DNA of 64,000 nt from CAMUQR01 sp963539845 (GTDB taxonomy: Bacteria > Patescibacteriota > Saccharimonadia > Saccharimonadales > Saccharimonadaceae): assembly GCA_963539845.1 (NCBI GenBank), contig CAUTML010000002.1, forward strand, positions 1 through 64,000. The letters run 5' to 3'. The notes under the pieces were generated by a model. It saw nothing but the letters and a program-made list of their open reading frames with translations, was not told the origin of the DNA and ran no database searches. Made by a program: the position numbers and the translations under genes. Positions 16,655 through 24,480 of the stretch are shown in pieces (position 1 is the stretch's first letter; each line of letters starts with the position of its first letter).

Positions 16655-17290
16655 TTACAGCCCAAAAATCCAACGGAAGAAGACAATTATCAGCTGACCA
16701 GTGCGTGACACATAGGTAAAAATTAATTCACTAAAAAGCATCACTATAAATAAAATCGCAATAGTACCGTATTGCTCAAAGTTTTTCATCGTTTCCTGGA
16801 TAGAATCCGGCACCAAAGCATACAATACTCGTGATCCGTCTAACGGTGGGATTGGTAATAGATTAAAAAGCATAAAACCAAGATTAACTTGTACTGACAG
16901 CATCATTAGTTCCGACCAAAAACTATTCCCCAAATACACCGCCAAACTCAACCCACCAAAACAAATGAAAGCTAACAAAAAATTTGATAATGGCCCAGCT
17001 AGCGCTATCAGTGCCATGCCATAATCACCATATTTAATTTTGCGAGCGTTAATCATTACTGGCTTAGCCCCACCAAAAGCTGGCAATTTCATCATCATTA
17101 AAGCTACCGGCAGAATAACCGACATAAACGGATCGATATGATTTAAGGGGTTTAAACTAATGCGTTTCTGTAGTTTAGCCGTATCATCACCTAACAAATA
17201 ACTAACCAAGGCGTGAGCCGATTCATGCACTGACACCGTCACCAACACTACCAAAAGATAAAATATAATAAGATTAAAATCGATCATCAT
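16655..17290 (-). CDS. Site-2 protease family (M50) membrane metalloprotease
   Basis: This 211-residue membrane protein has the zinc site HESAH within the first membrane segment (VTVSVHESAHALVSYLLGD) and the third ligand motif NLLPIPPLDGSRVLYALVP near residue 150. It is the compact M50B form without PDZ or CBS domains, with about five membrane segments. Such enzymes cut membrane-embedded substrates, often regulatory proteins; the target is unknown. I chose the first ATG (17290) over a TTG two codons upstream. The stop of the preceding gene lies about 10 bases before it, so it is co-transcribed with the degenerate metallo-beta-lactamase-fold gene. Confidence 0.9.
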   Translation of the reverse strand: MMIDFNLIIFYLLVVLVTVSVHESAHALVSYLLGDDTAKLQKRISLNPLNHIDPFMSVILPVALMMMKLPAFGGAKPVMINARKIKYGDYGMALIALAGPLSNFLLAFICFGGLSLAVYLGNSFWSELMMLSVQVNLGFMLFNLLPIPPLDGSRVLYALVPDSIQETMKNFEQYGTIAILFIVMLFSELIFTYVSRTGQLIIVFFRWIFGL

Positions 17291-17299
17291 AGACAAAAC

Positions 17300-17935
17300 C
17301 TAATGGCGCACCAATTTTATGACTTTAAGAGTCTCTGGCAAATCAGCAAGCTTCTTAATCACTAGTTTATCCATTTTTTCAACTTCCGCCCCTAATTCGC
17401 CAGTGAATTCATCATCAGTGTCTTGAGCCACTTCGTAATTCAATCCGTCTCCCGCAAAATGAATCGGAACTGCGATTTTTGGTTCAATTTGCTTAACAAT
17501 TTTAGCCGCTTCTTTGCCATAAAGCGTAAAACCACCGCCACCAACCGGCAAAATCAGAATGTCAACTACTCCGATGTCTTCCAGCTGTGACTCCGACAGC
17601 TTAGCCTCTACATTGCCTAGTATTGCAATTTTTACATCATCAATCTCAATTGAATAAATGTTGTTATTTTTACAATTCTTGTCCATATCTTGATAAGCGT
17701 TGGCTGAAATCCCCTTGATCGAATAGCCATGGACTTCATACTCGCCCGGACCGTCCACTAACAAAATCGCTTCACTATCGTTAACTGCTAAATTATCTGC
17801 AGTCACAATCTCAATTGCCTGCTTGGCATTCAAGTCCTTCAAACCAAAATGAGACCGCTTTGGATCAATTACCGCCACTTGTTTATTACTTGTAATTTTT
17901 ACAGCATTACCGCCAAAATATTCAATTTCTACCAT
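17300..17935 (-). CDS. Metallo-beta-lactamase-fold protein lacking the zinc motif
   Basis: The 211-residue protein has the strand order of the UlaG-like branch of the metallo-beta-lactamase fold: MVEIEYFGGNAVKITSN, AVIDP, LLVDGPGEYEVHGYSIKGI, VDILILPVGGGGFTLYG and IAVPIHFAG. The HXHXDH motif that binds zinc is absent; only single His residues remain. It may be a non-catalytic descendant or use other residues. It lies 3 bases after the HTH gene (17939) and just before the M50 protease, in one operon. Many CPR and Gram-positive genomes have a similar short protein, often annotated as a Zn-dependent hydrolase; the function is not established. Confidence 0.75.
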   Translation of the reverse strand: MVEIEYFGGNAVKITSNKQVAVIDPKRSHFGLKDLNAKQAIEIVTADNLAVNDSEAILLVDGPGEYEVHGYSIKGISANAYQDMDKNCKNNNIYSIEIDDVKIAILGNVEAKLSESQLEDIGVVDILILPVGGGGFTLYGKEAAKIVKQIEPKIAVPIHFAGDGLNYEVAQDTDDEFTGELGAEVEKMDKLVIKKLADLPETLKVIKLVRH

Positions 17936-17938
17936 ATT

Positions 17939-18556
17939 TTATTCTCCTTTCAGTATTTTACCCGATTCATCAAAAATTACTTCGTGCTTATTTTTAAATA
18001 CGTTCATCACAAATTTGTCCTTAGCCGACAAACGATATTCAAAATCTTTTTGGTCAAAAATCACATAGCGTAACTCCTGTTCTAAACGAGCTTCAATTCT
18101 TTGCGCCCATTTTGACAGCTTGCTACGATTATTACCGATCAGAATCATGTCCAGCTCTGCCTGGTCGTCATCGACAAACGTTCCAGCTAAAATTAAAGTT
18201 TTTAAATTAGTTTTGACGCCAGCAATTTCTTCTAACCAATCAACCGAACCAGTTGATTCGGTATGGCCACCGACTTCCTGATCATTAGTTTCACAAAAAA
18301 TCAATTGTAGTGGCGTCAAGAGATCTGTTTTTTGCCTCAACTGATAATAAACTTTGCGATCGCGTTCAAACTTTTGAACCAAGCCAATTTCTTCGAGATT
18401 AGTTAATTCCCGTCGCACAGAATTGATTTGTTCATCAATCAAACGAGTAATCTCCCGAACATAGTAAGACTCTAGAGGATTATTCAAAAACAGACCCAAC
18501 AACTTAGTGCGAGTGTTTGATCCGAACAGTTTTTTAATATTATCCACCTTGTCCAT
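17939..18556 (-). CDS. Winged-helix regulator with a nucleotidyltransferase-like domain
   Basis: The N-terminal 75 residues form a winged helix-turn-helix (SNTRTKLLGLFLNNPLES, then YVREITRLI and VRRELTNLEEIGLVQ), as in ArsR-like regulators. The C-terminal half (about 110-205) resembles the minimal nucleotidyltransferase fold, with LILAGTFVDDDQAELDMILIG in place of the GSXAxGxxxxxSDxDL pattern, so the active site is altered. Such two-domain proteins are common next to small operons in CPR and archaea. It is the first gene of an operon with the beta-lactamase-fold protein and M50 protease and may regulate it. TGATACAAT lies 6 bases before the ATG, giving a leaderless mRNA. Confidence 0.75.
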   Translation of the reverse strand: MDKVDNIKKLFGSNTRTKLLGLFLNNPLESYYVREITRLIDEQINSVRRELTNLEEIGLVQKFERDRKVYYQLRQKTDLLTPLQLIFCETNDQEVGGHTESTGSVDWLEEIAGVKTNLKTLILAGTFVDDDQAELDMILIGNNRSKLSKWAQRIEARLEQELRYVIFDQKDFEYRLSAKDKFVMNVFKNKHEVIFDESGKILKGE

Positions 18557-18586
18557 ACCTACATTGTATCACACAAGCGCAAGTTT

Positions 18587-19453
18587 TTAATCAAGTTTAG
18601 TTAAGATATAAGGCAAAATCTGCTGGCAGTCTAACCATTTGATATGCGGATTACGTCGAAACCAAGTTCGTTGTTTTTTAGCTAGTTGAGCATCTCGAGT
18701 GGTTGCCAATTCTAGTAGCTGAGTTCGATCAATTTCGCCATCAAGATAACGTTTCACTAGCTGATAAATATTAGCTGTCATTGCCTCCAAATTAGTGTTG
18801 TAATTTTTATACAAGAACTCGGTTTCTTCGATCAGCCCCTGCTCCAACATTTGTTCGATTCGCTGAGCGATCCTATTGCGTAATGTTGTTTTTTCAACAT
18901 CAATACCTACAATAATCAGATTGTTAATTAGTTGAGTATTTTTTACATCAATGCCTTTAGTCTCAATCCGACGAATTAAATGTCGTCGATTAACACTATT
19001 CTCCGGTAGGCTATAGTTGTGTTTTTTACAATATTGCTGTAATTGTTCGGTCGTAAGTTGTTCCAAAAATTGGCGCAACTTCGGATCAGCTTTTGGCTGT
19101 AATTGAAAATCAAAAATCACACTATCAATATACAATCCGCTACCCCCAACCATAATTGGATATTTGCCACGTGAGCGAATATCAGCAATCGCCCGCTCAG
19201 CTGCACGCTTAAAATCAGCCACCGAAAAAGCCTGATCAGGATTAACCAAATCCAGACACCAATGCCGAATCTCTGCTTGTTCCTCAGTTGATGGTTTAGC
19301 TGTGCCGATGTTCATATGGCGATACACCGTACGAGAATCAGCACAAATAATTTCACCATCAATTCGACGTGCCAGCTCTAAACCGACTGCCGACTTTCCG
19401 CTAGCGGTCGGTCCCAAAATCACAATTAACGGTTTATCTGATCTTAGCGACAT
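18587..19453 (-). CDS. miaA: tRNA dimethylallyltransferase
   Basis: MiaA adds a dimethylallyl group to A37 of tRNAs that read codons starting with U. The P-loop GPTASGKSAV, the ADSRTVYRHMNIGTAKP motif and GGSGLYIDS are all present, as is the DxxxAF motif in NPDQAFSVADFKRAA. At 288 residues it is near the usual length of about 300. The ATG follows the thrS stop directly (TAGATG) without its own ribosome site, so it is translated by coupling from thrS and comes under the thrS leader control. MiaB is not in this window. Confidence 0.96.
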   Translation of the reverse strand: MSLRSDKPLIVILGPTASGKSAVGLELARRIDGEIICADSRTVYRHMNIGTAKPSTEEQAEIRHWCLDLVNPDQAFSVADFKRAAERAIADIRSRGKYPIMVGGSGLYIDSVIFDFQLQPKADPKLRQFLEQLTTEQLQQYCKKHNYSLPENSVNRRHLIRRIETKGIDVKNTQLINNLIIVGIDVEKTTLRNRIAQRIEQMLEQGLIEETEFLYKNYNTNLEAMTANIYQLVKRYLDGEIDRTQLLELATTRDAQLAKKQRTWFRRNPHIKWLDCQQILPYILTKLD

Positions 19454-21292
19454 CTACTTCAGACTGGCTTTGTTTTTGGTGATTTCGTCCAAATTATACT
19501 GTTTAATAAAATCAACTAGCTGATCAAGCTTGACTTTCGTTTCCTGATCGCGAGTGCGCACACTAACTTCTTGTGCTTCCTGGTCTTTTTGTCCGACAAT
19601 AATTTGCATCGGAATTTTAAAGCTAGTGGCTTCACGAATTTTCTTGCCGAGCGATTCTTTGCGTTCGTCAATCGTAACCCGCAGTGAATTAAAACGCACT
19701 GGCGCATCTAGCACCACTTGGTTCAAAACATCACGCACTTTTGTCGCGTATGGCAAAATATCATCATTGATCGTCAAAATACGCACCTGCTCTGGCGCCA
19801 CCCAAAATGGGAACCAGCCACCAGTATGCTCAATAAATACGCTTAAGAAACGCTCAATTGACCCCAAAACTGCACAGTGAATCATCACTGGTCGCTGATG
19901 ATTACCGTCGCTATCGACATAAGTTAGTTCAAACCGTTCTGGTTGCACAAAGTCGAGCTGGACAGTCGCCACCTGATGCTCTCGTCCAATCGCATCCGAC
20001 GCCATAAAGTCGATTTTGGGACCGTAAAAAGCCGCCTCCCCTTCTTGTTCAAAATAATCTAAATTATTAGCAATTACCGCCTCTTTTAGACGCTGTTGAC
20101 TTTGTTTCCACAATTCTGGATCGCCCAAATAAGCATCACTTTCATCACGATAGCTAAGGCGCACTCGCAATTTCATACCCAGAGTGGAATAAAACTGATC
20201 AGCCACACTCATTAAATTATGCATTTCTTGACCGATTTGATCAGGACGGCAAAAAACGTGCGAGTCATCTTGTGTGATAGCGCGCACCCGACTCAGGCCA
20301 CCTAATTCCCCGCTTTTTTCATCGCGATAAACCGTCGTTGTCTCTAGATAGCGCAAAGGCATTTCTTTATAGCTACGAGCTTTTGACGCATAAATCTGAG
20401 CATGATGTGGACAGTTCATCGGTTTCATTACGAATTGATCCGAAGTTTCCTGAGATTTGACCAGGAACAATTCTGCGCCAAATTTTGCCCAGTGACCTGA
20501 TTTTTCGTAAAGTTCATGTTTGGTCATGTTTGGTGTCCAGACTTTAGTAAAGCCAACATCCTGACGAGCTTGGTTAGTAAATCCCGACAATAAATCACGC
20601 AAAATCGTCCCGCGAGGCGTAAACATCGGCAATCCCGCACCAACCAGTGATGATGTCGTGAATAAATCCAATTCTTTACCAAGCTTGCGATGATCTCGAA
20701 GTTTAGCTTGCTCTAAGCGCTCTAAATACCCATCCAGCTCCGCCTGTGTTGTAAAAGCTACACCATAAATTCGTTGCATTTGGGCTTTGGTTTCGTCACC
20801 CCGCCAATAAGCGCCCGAGACGCGCATCAATTTAAAAGCACCAGCTTCACTCGTGTTAGCGATGTGCGGACCACGGCATAAATCCATAAAGTCGCCAACT
20901 TGATAAAACGTCACGGTATCAGTTTGATCACTAAGTTCAATTTCATTGGCGATTTCTTTTGCGACAGTTGTGCCGTATTTCTTCAAATCCATTAAGAGTT
21001 CGGCTTTAAATGGCTGATTGGCTTGTTTTGCCCAATCAATCGCCTGATCAATCGACATTTCGCTTTTGACAAAATCTTGCTTACAATTGATCAAATTACG
21101 CATTGTTTTTTCAATTTTTTTCAGGTCTTTATCAGAAAAAGTATGATTATCAAGATAAATATCGTAATAAAAACCGTTATCAACAGTTGGTCCAACGCCA
21201 AATTGTGCTTCCGGCCATAGTTTTTGCACGGCTGACGCCATAATATGTGCTAAACTATGCCTCATTAGTTCAGTTTGCTTGTCTGATGACAT
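19454..21292 (-). CDS. thrS: Threonyl-tRNA synthetase
   Basis: The enzyme charges tRNA-Thr. The protein has 612 residues and starts directly in the editing region (MRHSLAHIMASAVQKLWP, with HXXXH as HSLAH), so the N-terminal TGS domain found in most ThrRS is missing. The class II catalytic core follows, with motif 2 YRDEKSGELGGLSRVRAITQDDSHVF (in two parts), zinc ligands in MNCPHH, and motif 3 GSIERFLSVFIEH. The anticodon-binding domain is at the C-terminus. The editing-site Cys is visible in FMDLCRGPHI. GGAG lies six bases before the ATG. A T-box-like leader precedes it, so expression should respond to uncharged tRNA-Thr. miaA follows in the same operon. Confidence 0.97.
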   Translation of the reverse strand: MSSDKQTELMRHSLAHIMASAVQKLWPEAQFGVGPTVDNGFYYDIYLDNHTFSDKDLKKIEKTMRNLINCKQDFVKSEMSIDQAIDWAKQANQPFKAELLMDLKKYGTTVAKEIANEIELSDQTDTVTFYQVGDFMDLCRGPHIANTSEAGAFKLMRVSGAYWRGDETKAQMQRIYGVAFTTQAELDGYLERLEQAKLRDHRKLGKELDLFTTSSLVGAGLPMFTPRGTILRDLLSGFTNQARQDVGFTKVWTPNMTKHELYEKSGHWAKFGAELFLVKSQETSDQFVMKPMNCPHHAQIYASKARSYKEMPLRYLETTTVYRDEKSGELGGLSRVRAITQDDSHVFCRPDQIGQEMHNLMSVADQFYSTLGMKLRVRLSYRDESDAYLGDPELWKQSQQRLKEAVIANNLDYFEQEGEAAFYGPKIDFMASDAIGREHQVATVQLDFVQPERFELTYVDSDGNHQRPVMIHCAVLGSIERFLSVFIEHTGGWFPFWVAPEQVRILTINDDILPYATKVRDVLNQVVLDAPVRFNSLRVTIDERKESLGKKIREATSFKIPMQIIVGQKDQEAQEVSVRTRDQETKVKLDQLVDFIKQYNLDEITKNKASLK

Positions 21293-21299
21293 AATAACT

Positions 21300-21482
21300 C
21301 CTTGCCTTGTTTAAATGTTATTATCGTCTCGGACCCAAGAAAACGGGCGGTTCCACCGGACTTCCTGAGCTTTGACTGCGGTCAGTCTCAAGTTCAGGCG
21401 CTCTTTATTGGGAGGTTTTTACTTTTTCTCCACTAAAAGGACAACTCCTGCGGTTGGTTAATCCGCATTCACCGTATATCAA
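21300..21482 (-). promoter_or_regulatory. T-box riboswitch of thrS with an ultrashort Stem I
   Basis: On the minus strand the leader shows the T-box antiterminator: CGG, the bulge TGGAACC, GCCC, a short loop, then GGGT and CCG. The bulge TGGA is complementary to the UCCA 3' end of tRNA-Thr; the tRNA-Thr gene at 24125 ends TCCA. Upstream, TGCGG-ATTAACCAA-CCGCA (21467-21449) is a 5-bp hairpin only about 15 bases from the predicted 5' end, and its loop contains ACC, a Thr codon. Stem III is seen as CCTGA/TCAGG with GACTG-ACCG-CAGTC. There is no U-run before the gene, so control is probably translational. Confidence 0.85.
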
Positions 21483-21488
21483 TTATGT

Positions 21489-21517
21489 ATTATATTATTT
21501 TTAAGTAAAAATAACAA
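21489..21517 (-). promoter_or_regulatory. Promoter of the thrS leader
   Basis: TTGTTA (21517-21512) and a perfect TATAAT (21494-21489) are 17 bases apart on the minus strand. The predicted transcript starts near 21482, so the T-box leader has no room for a normal-sized Stem I. Confidence 0.75.
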
Positions 21518-21564
21518 GTTTTGGTTTATTTATAGATTAAGTTGTGTTATAATGGTCAAGACTT

Positions 21565-21641
21565 GGGCGGTTAGCTCAGTTGGCTAGAGCGCATCCTTGA
21601 CGTGGATGAGGTCATAGGTTCAAGTCCTATATCGCCCACCA
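21565..21641 (+). tRNA. tRNA-Val (GAC anticodon)
   Basis: The acceptor GGGCGGT pairs with ATCGCCC, the D arm is TTAGCTCAGTTGGCTAGAGC, and the anticodon arm is CATCC-TTGACGT-GGATG with anticodon GAC. The T arm AGGTTCAAGTCCT is standard. CCA is encoded (ACCA end). An extended -10 (TGTTATAAT, 21548-21553) precedes it, and a terminator follows. Confidence 0.97.
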
Positions 21642-21654
21642 AGTATTGATTTTT

Positions 21655-21683
21655 AAGACATTTCCTAGTGAGATGTCTTTTTT
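21655..21683 (+). terminator. Terminator of tRNA-Val
   Basis: AAGACAT pairs with ATGTCTT around a short loop, followed by TTTTT on the plus strand. Confidence 0.85.
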
Positions 21684-21971
21684 AGTTGATGGTTTTACCC
21701 ACAATTTAGCTATAGTTTTCCACTGGCTTATTAGTTATGTTTTGTGAGTAAATATATCATTTGTGAGATATTTATCAATAAGGTCTGTTTTCATGTTCGG
21801 TTGACAAAACTACATAATATTTTAAAATAAATCAATACTCTGGTCAGGTCGTCCCTCAACCCCTTTGCCATACTTAACGCCAGCTAGGCGCAATTCTTCA
21901 CTATTTAATAAACATCAGACGAAGTGTCTAAATCAAAAGTTAAGCCAATTTTCTGAGTCTCTTAATAAACT
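21684..21971. other. Intergenic region without genes
   Basis: About 290 bases without an open frame. The left part holds several sequences close to DnaA boxes (TTACCCACA, TTTTCCACT and, inverted, TTACTCACA) within about 60 bases. The right part shows nothing I can name. No promoter for a plus-strand gene is followed by a gene. Confidence 0.5.
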
Positions 21972-22000
21972 AAAAAACCTATTGATCTGACGATAGGGTT
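21972..22000 (-). terminator. Terminator of the glycosyltransferase operon
   Basis: On the minus strand AACCCTAT and ATAGGTT pair around a 9-base loop and are followed by TTTTT. Confidence 0.8.
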
Positions 22001-22024
22001 TTATCGCTTGGCTTTATTGTTTAA

Positions 22025-23710
22025 TTATTTATCTTGAACTAAAGTTTTCTCAGTTACATCGAATTTAGCAAGATAACGACCAGTCATCAATCGGAATTGC
22101 GAATATAGTGAAGATAACGAACTGTAAAAAATTGAAGTAATTGGAATCAACACCCATTGAATAATCATTAGTAAATATCGTGATTTTTTGTAGCGCTTTG
22201 GCTTCGGCGGTAGCATAAGTATCGAAAAAACCACCATTACTACAATGCCAACCATGGCAATTTTTTGGATAAAACTAATCGTAATCGGCAATTGATGCGC
22301 CTCAATACTGTGATGAGCGGTCCGATTGAATAACAGTGGCAACCAACCACCAAAAGCGATAATAATCGAGGAAGTTCCCAAGCTGACCACCGCTTCCATC
22401 AACATCAAAAGCTTCAAAATGCCCTTAAACATATTATCGGTATGGCGTTTAGCAAGGTTAAGTGCCACATACGGCACATCCGATACGCCATAGGCCCAAC
22501 GACGCAATTGCACAAATTGAGCTTTGAGGGTTTTGCAGTAAGTCTCCGACATCACTGCGTCTTGATAGATTGGCAAGTAAATCGGCACCACCGCATAATG
22601 CCCGTTGAAATGAAAATAACTACGCCAATATTGATGCCCGTCTTCTACAATTGTCCGCACACTCCAAAAATTCATATCTTCAAGCGCATCTAATGGTTGT
22701 GAGTGAGAGGCAAAATTACGCAATGCATAAGGTCGCACTGAACAAATCAGATTCCAGAATGAATTACCGGTCGCAATTACTCGAGCTGGGGCTGGTGCGT
22801 CCCAGATATTATTTAAAAACAAGGAGACCGGCTGAAACGATAATTGTTTGCGATCTTTATAAATTACATATTCATATGTTACATAATCAAAATACATTGG
22901 ATGTGGTTTGTTGTCAGAGTCAAGCGTGGTGACAATCACAAAACGCGAGTCAATTCCCTGTTTTTTAAGATATTGGCTCACATATTTACCGGCATAAGTA
23001 ATATTACCGCCCTTGCCGATAACTTCATTTGGTAAACCATCAGGGTGTTCAACAGCAACAAAATCAGCAAAATCCTTCTTATATTTAGCTTTTAGCAGTT
23101 GGGCAGTTTTTGCGATTTCAGCCCCGCCCCGCTGTTCATAGGCCAAACAAATAATCATACGCTCTTTGTCGTAAGTTGTATCGACTAGAGATTTCATAGT
23201 CGCGTCGATCACCTCAAACGACTCATTATAGGCTGCCATGATCACTAAATGATAAACGTCCTCGATCAGCACATCAGCGCGTTTTTTATCAGCATAAAGT
23301 GCGACGCATCGTTGATGTTTATCGTATAAAAATTCGGTCGTGTCATGATGCGACACTTTACCTTCCTGCAAGTCCAGCAATCGACGATGCCAATCAATCG
23401 TAATTGATTTATAAAAATTATTACGACCCAAAATCATACTATATAAAATACCCAAACCTTTAACAAAGAATAGGATTACCCAGATTAAAACATAAACCGC
23501 CCCCCAAAAAGCATTAACCCACGACAGCACGATTGCCAAAATAATCACTGAAAATGTCAAAACTGGCGTAAAAATCTCAAAAAATCGATAAAACGGCGTG
23601 CGTTTACCCACTGGTATCTCAATATCAGAATTAGTCACAAAAGGGGCCGATGCTCCTTTTGAAAAAGTTACTTTAGTATTTTTGGTGGATGTTGAGCGTT
23701 TTTTGGTCAT
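22025..23710 (-). CDS. Membrane-bound family 2 glycosyltransferase
   Basis: The 561-residue protein has two N-terminal membrane segments (about 45-90), a cytoplasmic GT-A domain and three or four C-terminal segments. Catalytic motifs of processive GT2 enzymes are visible: VIMAAYNES, TLDSDNKPHP (the metal-binding DXD), IVEDGHQYWR (the general base) and QLRRW as the QXXRW motif. It resembles cellulose/hyaluronan synthase-like enzymes and should make or extend a surface polysaccharide; the sugar is unknown. It follows a small membrane protein gene with a 3-base gap, and a terminator lies just beyond the stop. Confidence 0.88.
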   Translation of the reverse strand: MTKKRSTSTKNTKVTFSKGASAPFVTNSDIEIPVGKRTPFYRFFEIFTPVLTFSVIILAIVLSWVNAFWGAVYVLIWVILFFVKGLGILYSMILGRNNFYKSITIDWHRRLLDLQEGKVSHHDTTEFLYDKHQRCVALYADKKRADVLIEDVYHLVIMAAYNESFEVIDATMKSLVDTTYDKERMIICLAYEQRGGAEIAKTAQLLKAKYKKDFADFVAVEHPDGLPNEVIGKGGNITYAGKYVSQYLKKQGIDSRFVIVTTLDSDNKPHPMYFDYVTYEYVIYKDRKQLSFQPVSLFLNNIWDAPAPARVIATGNSFWNLICSVRPYALRNFASHSQPLDALEDMNFWSVRTIVEDGHQYWRSYFHFNGHYAVVPIYLPIYQDAVMSETYCKTLKAQFVQLRRWAYGVSDVPYVALNLAKRHTDNMFKGILKLLMLMEAVVSLGTSSIIIAFGGWLPLLFNRTAHHSIEAHQLPITISFIQKIAMVGIVVMVVFSILMLPPKPKRYKKSRYLLMIIQWVLIPITSIFYSSLSSLYSQFRLMTGRYLAKFDVTEKTLVQDK

Positions 23711-23713
23711 TTT

Positions 23714-24103
23714 TTACCTTGGTAATCCTAAAATTAAATTAAAGCTAACATTGGCAATCATAATTAAAATAATCCCTAAACCCAAAATCAAACTAGCCAC
23801 TTCTCGATAGTTAGTTTTAAGCAGTTTAGTAGCTAACGCAATGTGTAAACTTGTTATCAGTACTGCCAGTAGCGCCCAAGTATAGGTATAGGTCCAAACA
23901 TTCCGACTGTAATTTTCAATACCGTAAGCCACAAATCGATACCAAGTTTGGATCTGGCTAACTCGCGTGTTGATAAATACATCAATCACCATCCATAAAC
24001 AGGTAAAAATTAACGTTAAAAGCAGAGCCACAAAAGTCCGATCCTGACGAGCGACCCGTCGCAATAAATGCGGTTTGCTAGTTTTCGAATTAGTTTTGGT
24101 CAT
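23714..24103 (-). CDS. Small membrane protein next to the glycosyltransferase
   Basis: The 129-residue product has three predicted membrane helices (about 25-45, 70-90 and 98-122) and a basic N-terminus. No family is recognised. It starts 21 bases after the 3' end of the tRNA-Thr gene on the same strand, with no ribosome site between, and ends 3 bases before the glycosyltransferase. It probably assists that enzyme, a guess from position. Confidence 0.7.
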   Translation of the reverse strand: MTKTNSKTSKPHLLRRVARQDRTFVALLLTLIFTCLWMVIDVFINTRVSQIQTWYRFVAYGIENYSRNVWTYTYTWALLAVLITSLHIALATKLLKTNYREVASLILGLGIILIMIANVSFNLILGLPR

Positions 24104-24124
24104 GAATTATTTTCTTAAACTTAA

Positions 24125-24200
24125 TGGAGCCGTTGGCCGGGATTGAACCGGCGACCTACGCGTTACGAATGCGTCGCTCTGCCAACTGAGCTACAACGGC
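24125..24200 (-). tRNA. tRNA-Thr (CGT anticodon)
   Basis: Minus-strand acceptor GCCGTTG pairs with CAACGGC, followed by T and encoded CCA. The anticodon loop is TTCGTAA with anticodon CGT. The last pair of the anticodon stem is an A-C mismatch, the only irregularity. TTGCCA, 17 bases and TAAGAT form a promoter just upstream. The small membrane protein gene at 24103 lies 21 bases beyond the 3' end. Confidence 0.93.
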
Positions 24201-24247
24201 ATCTTACCATCTTATCTTACACGATTTTGCAATTTTTGGCAAAGTTA

Positions 24248-24276
24248 TTGCTTTATTAAGACTTTTTTGCTAAAAT
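24248..24276 (+). promoter_or_regulatory. Promoter of tRNA-Asp
   Basis: TTGCTT (24248-24253) and TAAAAT (24271-24276) are 17 bases apart, with TGC directly before the -10. The start would be about 10 bases before the mature tRNA. Confidence 0.7.
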
Positions 24277-24291
24277 AATGGAACAACCTAG

Positions 24292-24369
24292 GGGTTCGTA
24301 GTGAAGTTGGCCTATCACGCCTCCCTGTCACGGAGGAGATCGCCGGTTCGAATCCGGTCGGACCCGCCA
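24292..24369 (+). tRNA. tRNA-Asp (GTC anticodon)
   Basis: The acceptor GGGTTCG pairs with CGGACCC, with one T-G pair. The anticodon arm CCTCC-CTGTCAC-GGAGG has anticodon GTC. The T arm is CCGGTTCGAATCCGG. The gene encodes G and CCA at the 3' end. The D arm is a little longer than usual (GTGAAGTTGGCCTATCAC). Confidence 0.95.
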
Positions 24370-24378
24370 AGAAAAGTT

Positions 24379-24406
24379 CCTGAGTGTAGTCGCTCAGGAT
24401 TTTTTC
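24379..24406 (+). terminator. Terminator of tRNA-Asp
   Basis: CCTGAG pairs with CTCAGG around an 8-base loop, followed by ATTTTTTC. Confidence 0.8.
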
Positions 24407-24422
24407 TTTTTTAAAAAATGTC

Positions 24423-24455
24423 AAAAAATACCGACTCGAATGACAAATCGGTATT
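24423..24455 (-). terminator. Terminator of sodA operon
   Basis: On the minus strand AATACCGA pairs with TCGGTATT around a 13-base loop, followed by TTTTT. It lies 26 bases beyond the sod stop. Confidence 0.75.
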
Positions 24456-24480
24456 TATTTTAATTAAAGTTTAATCTAGT

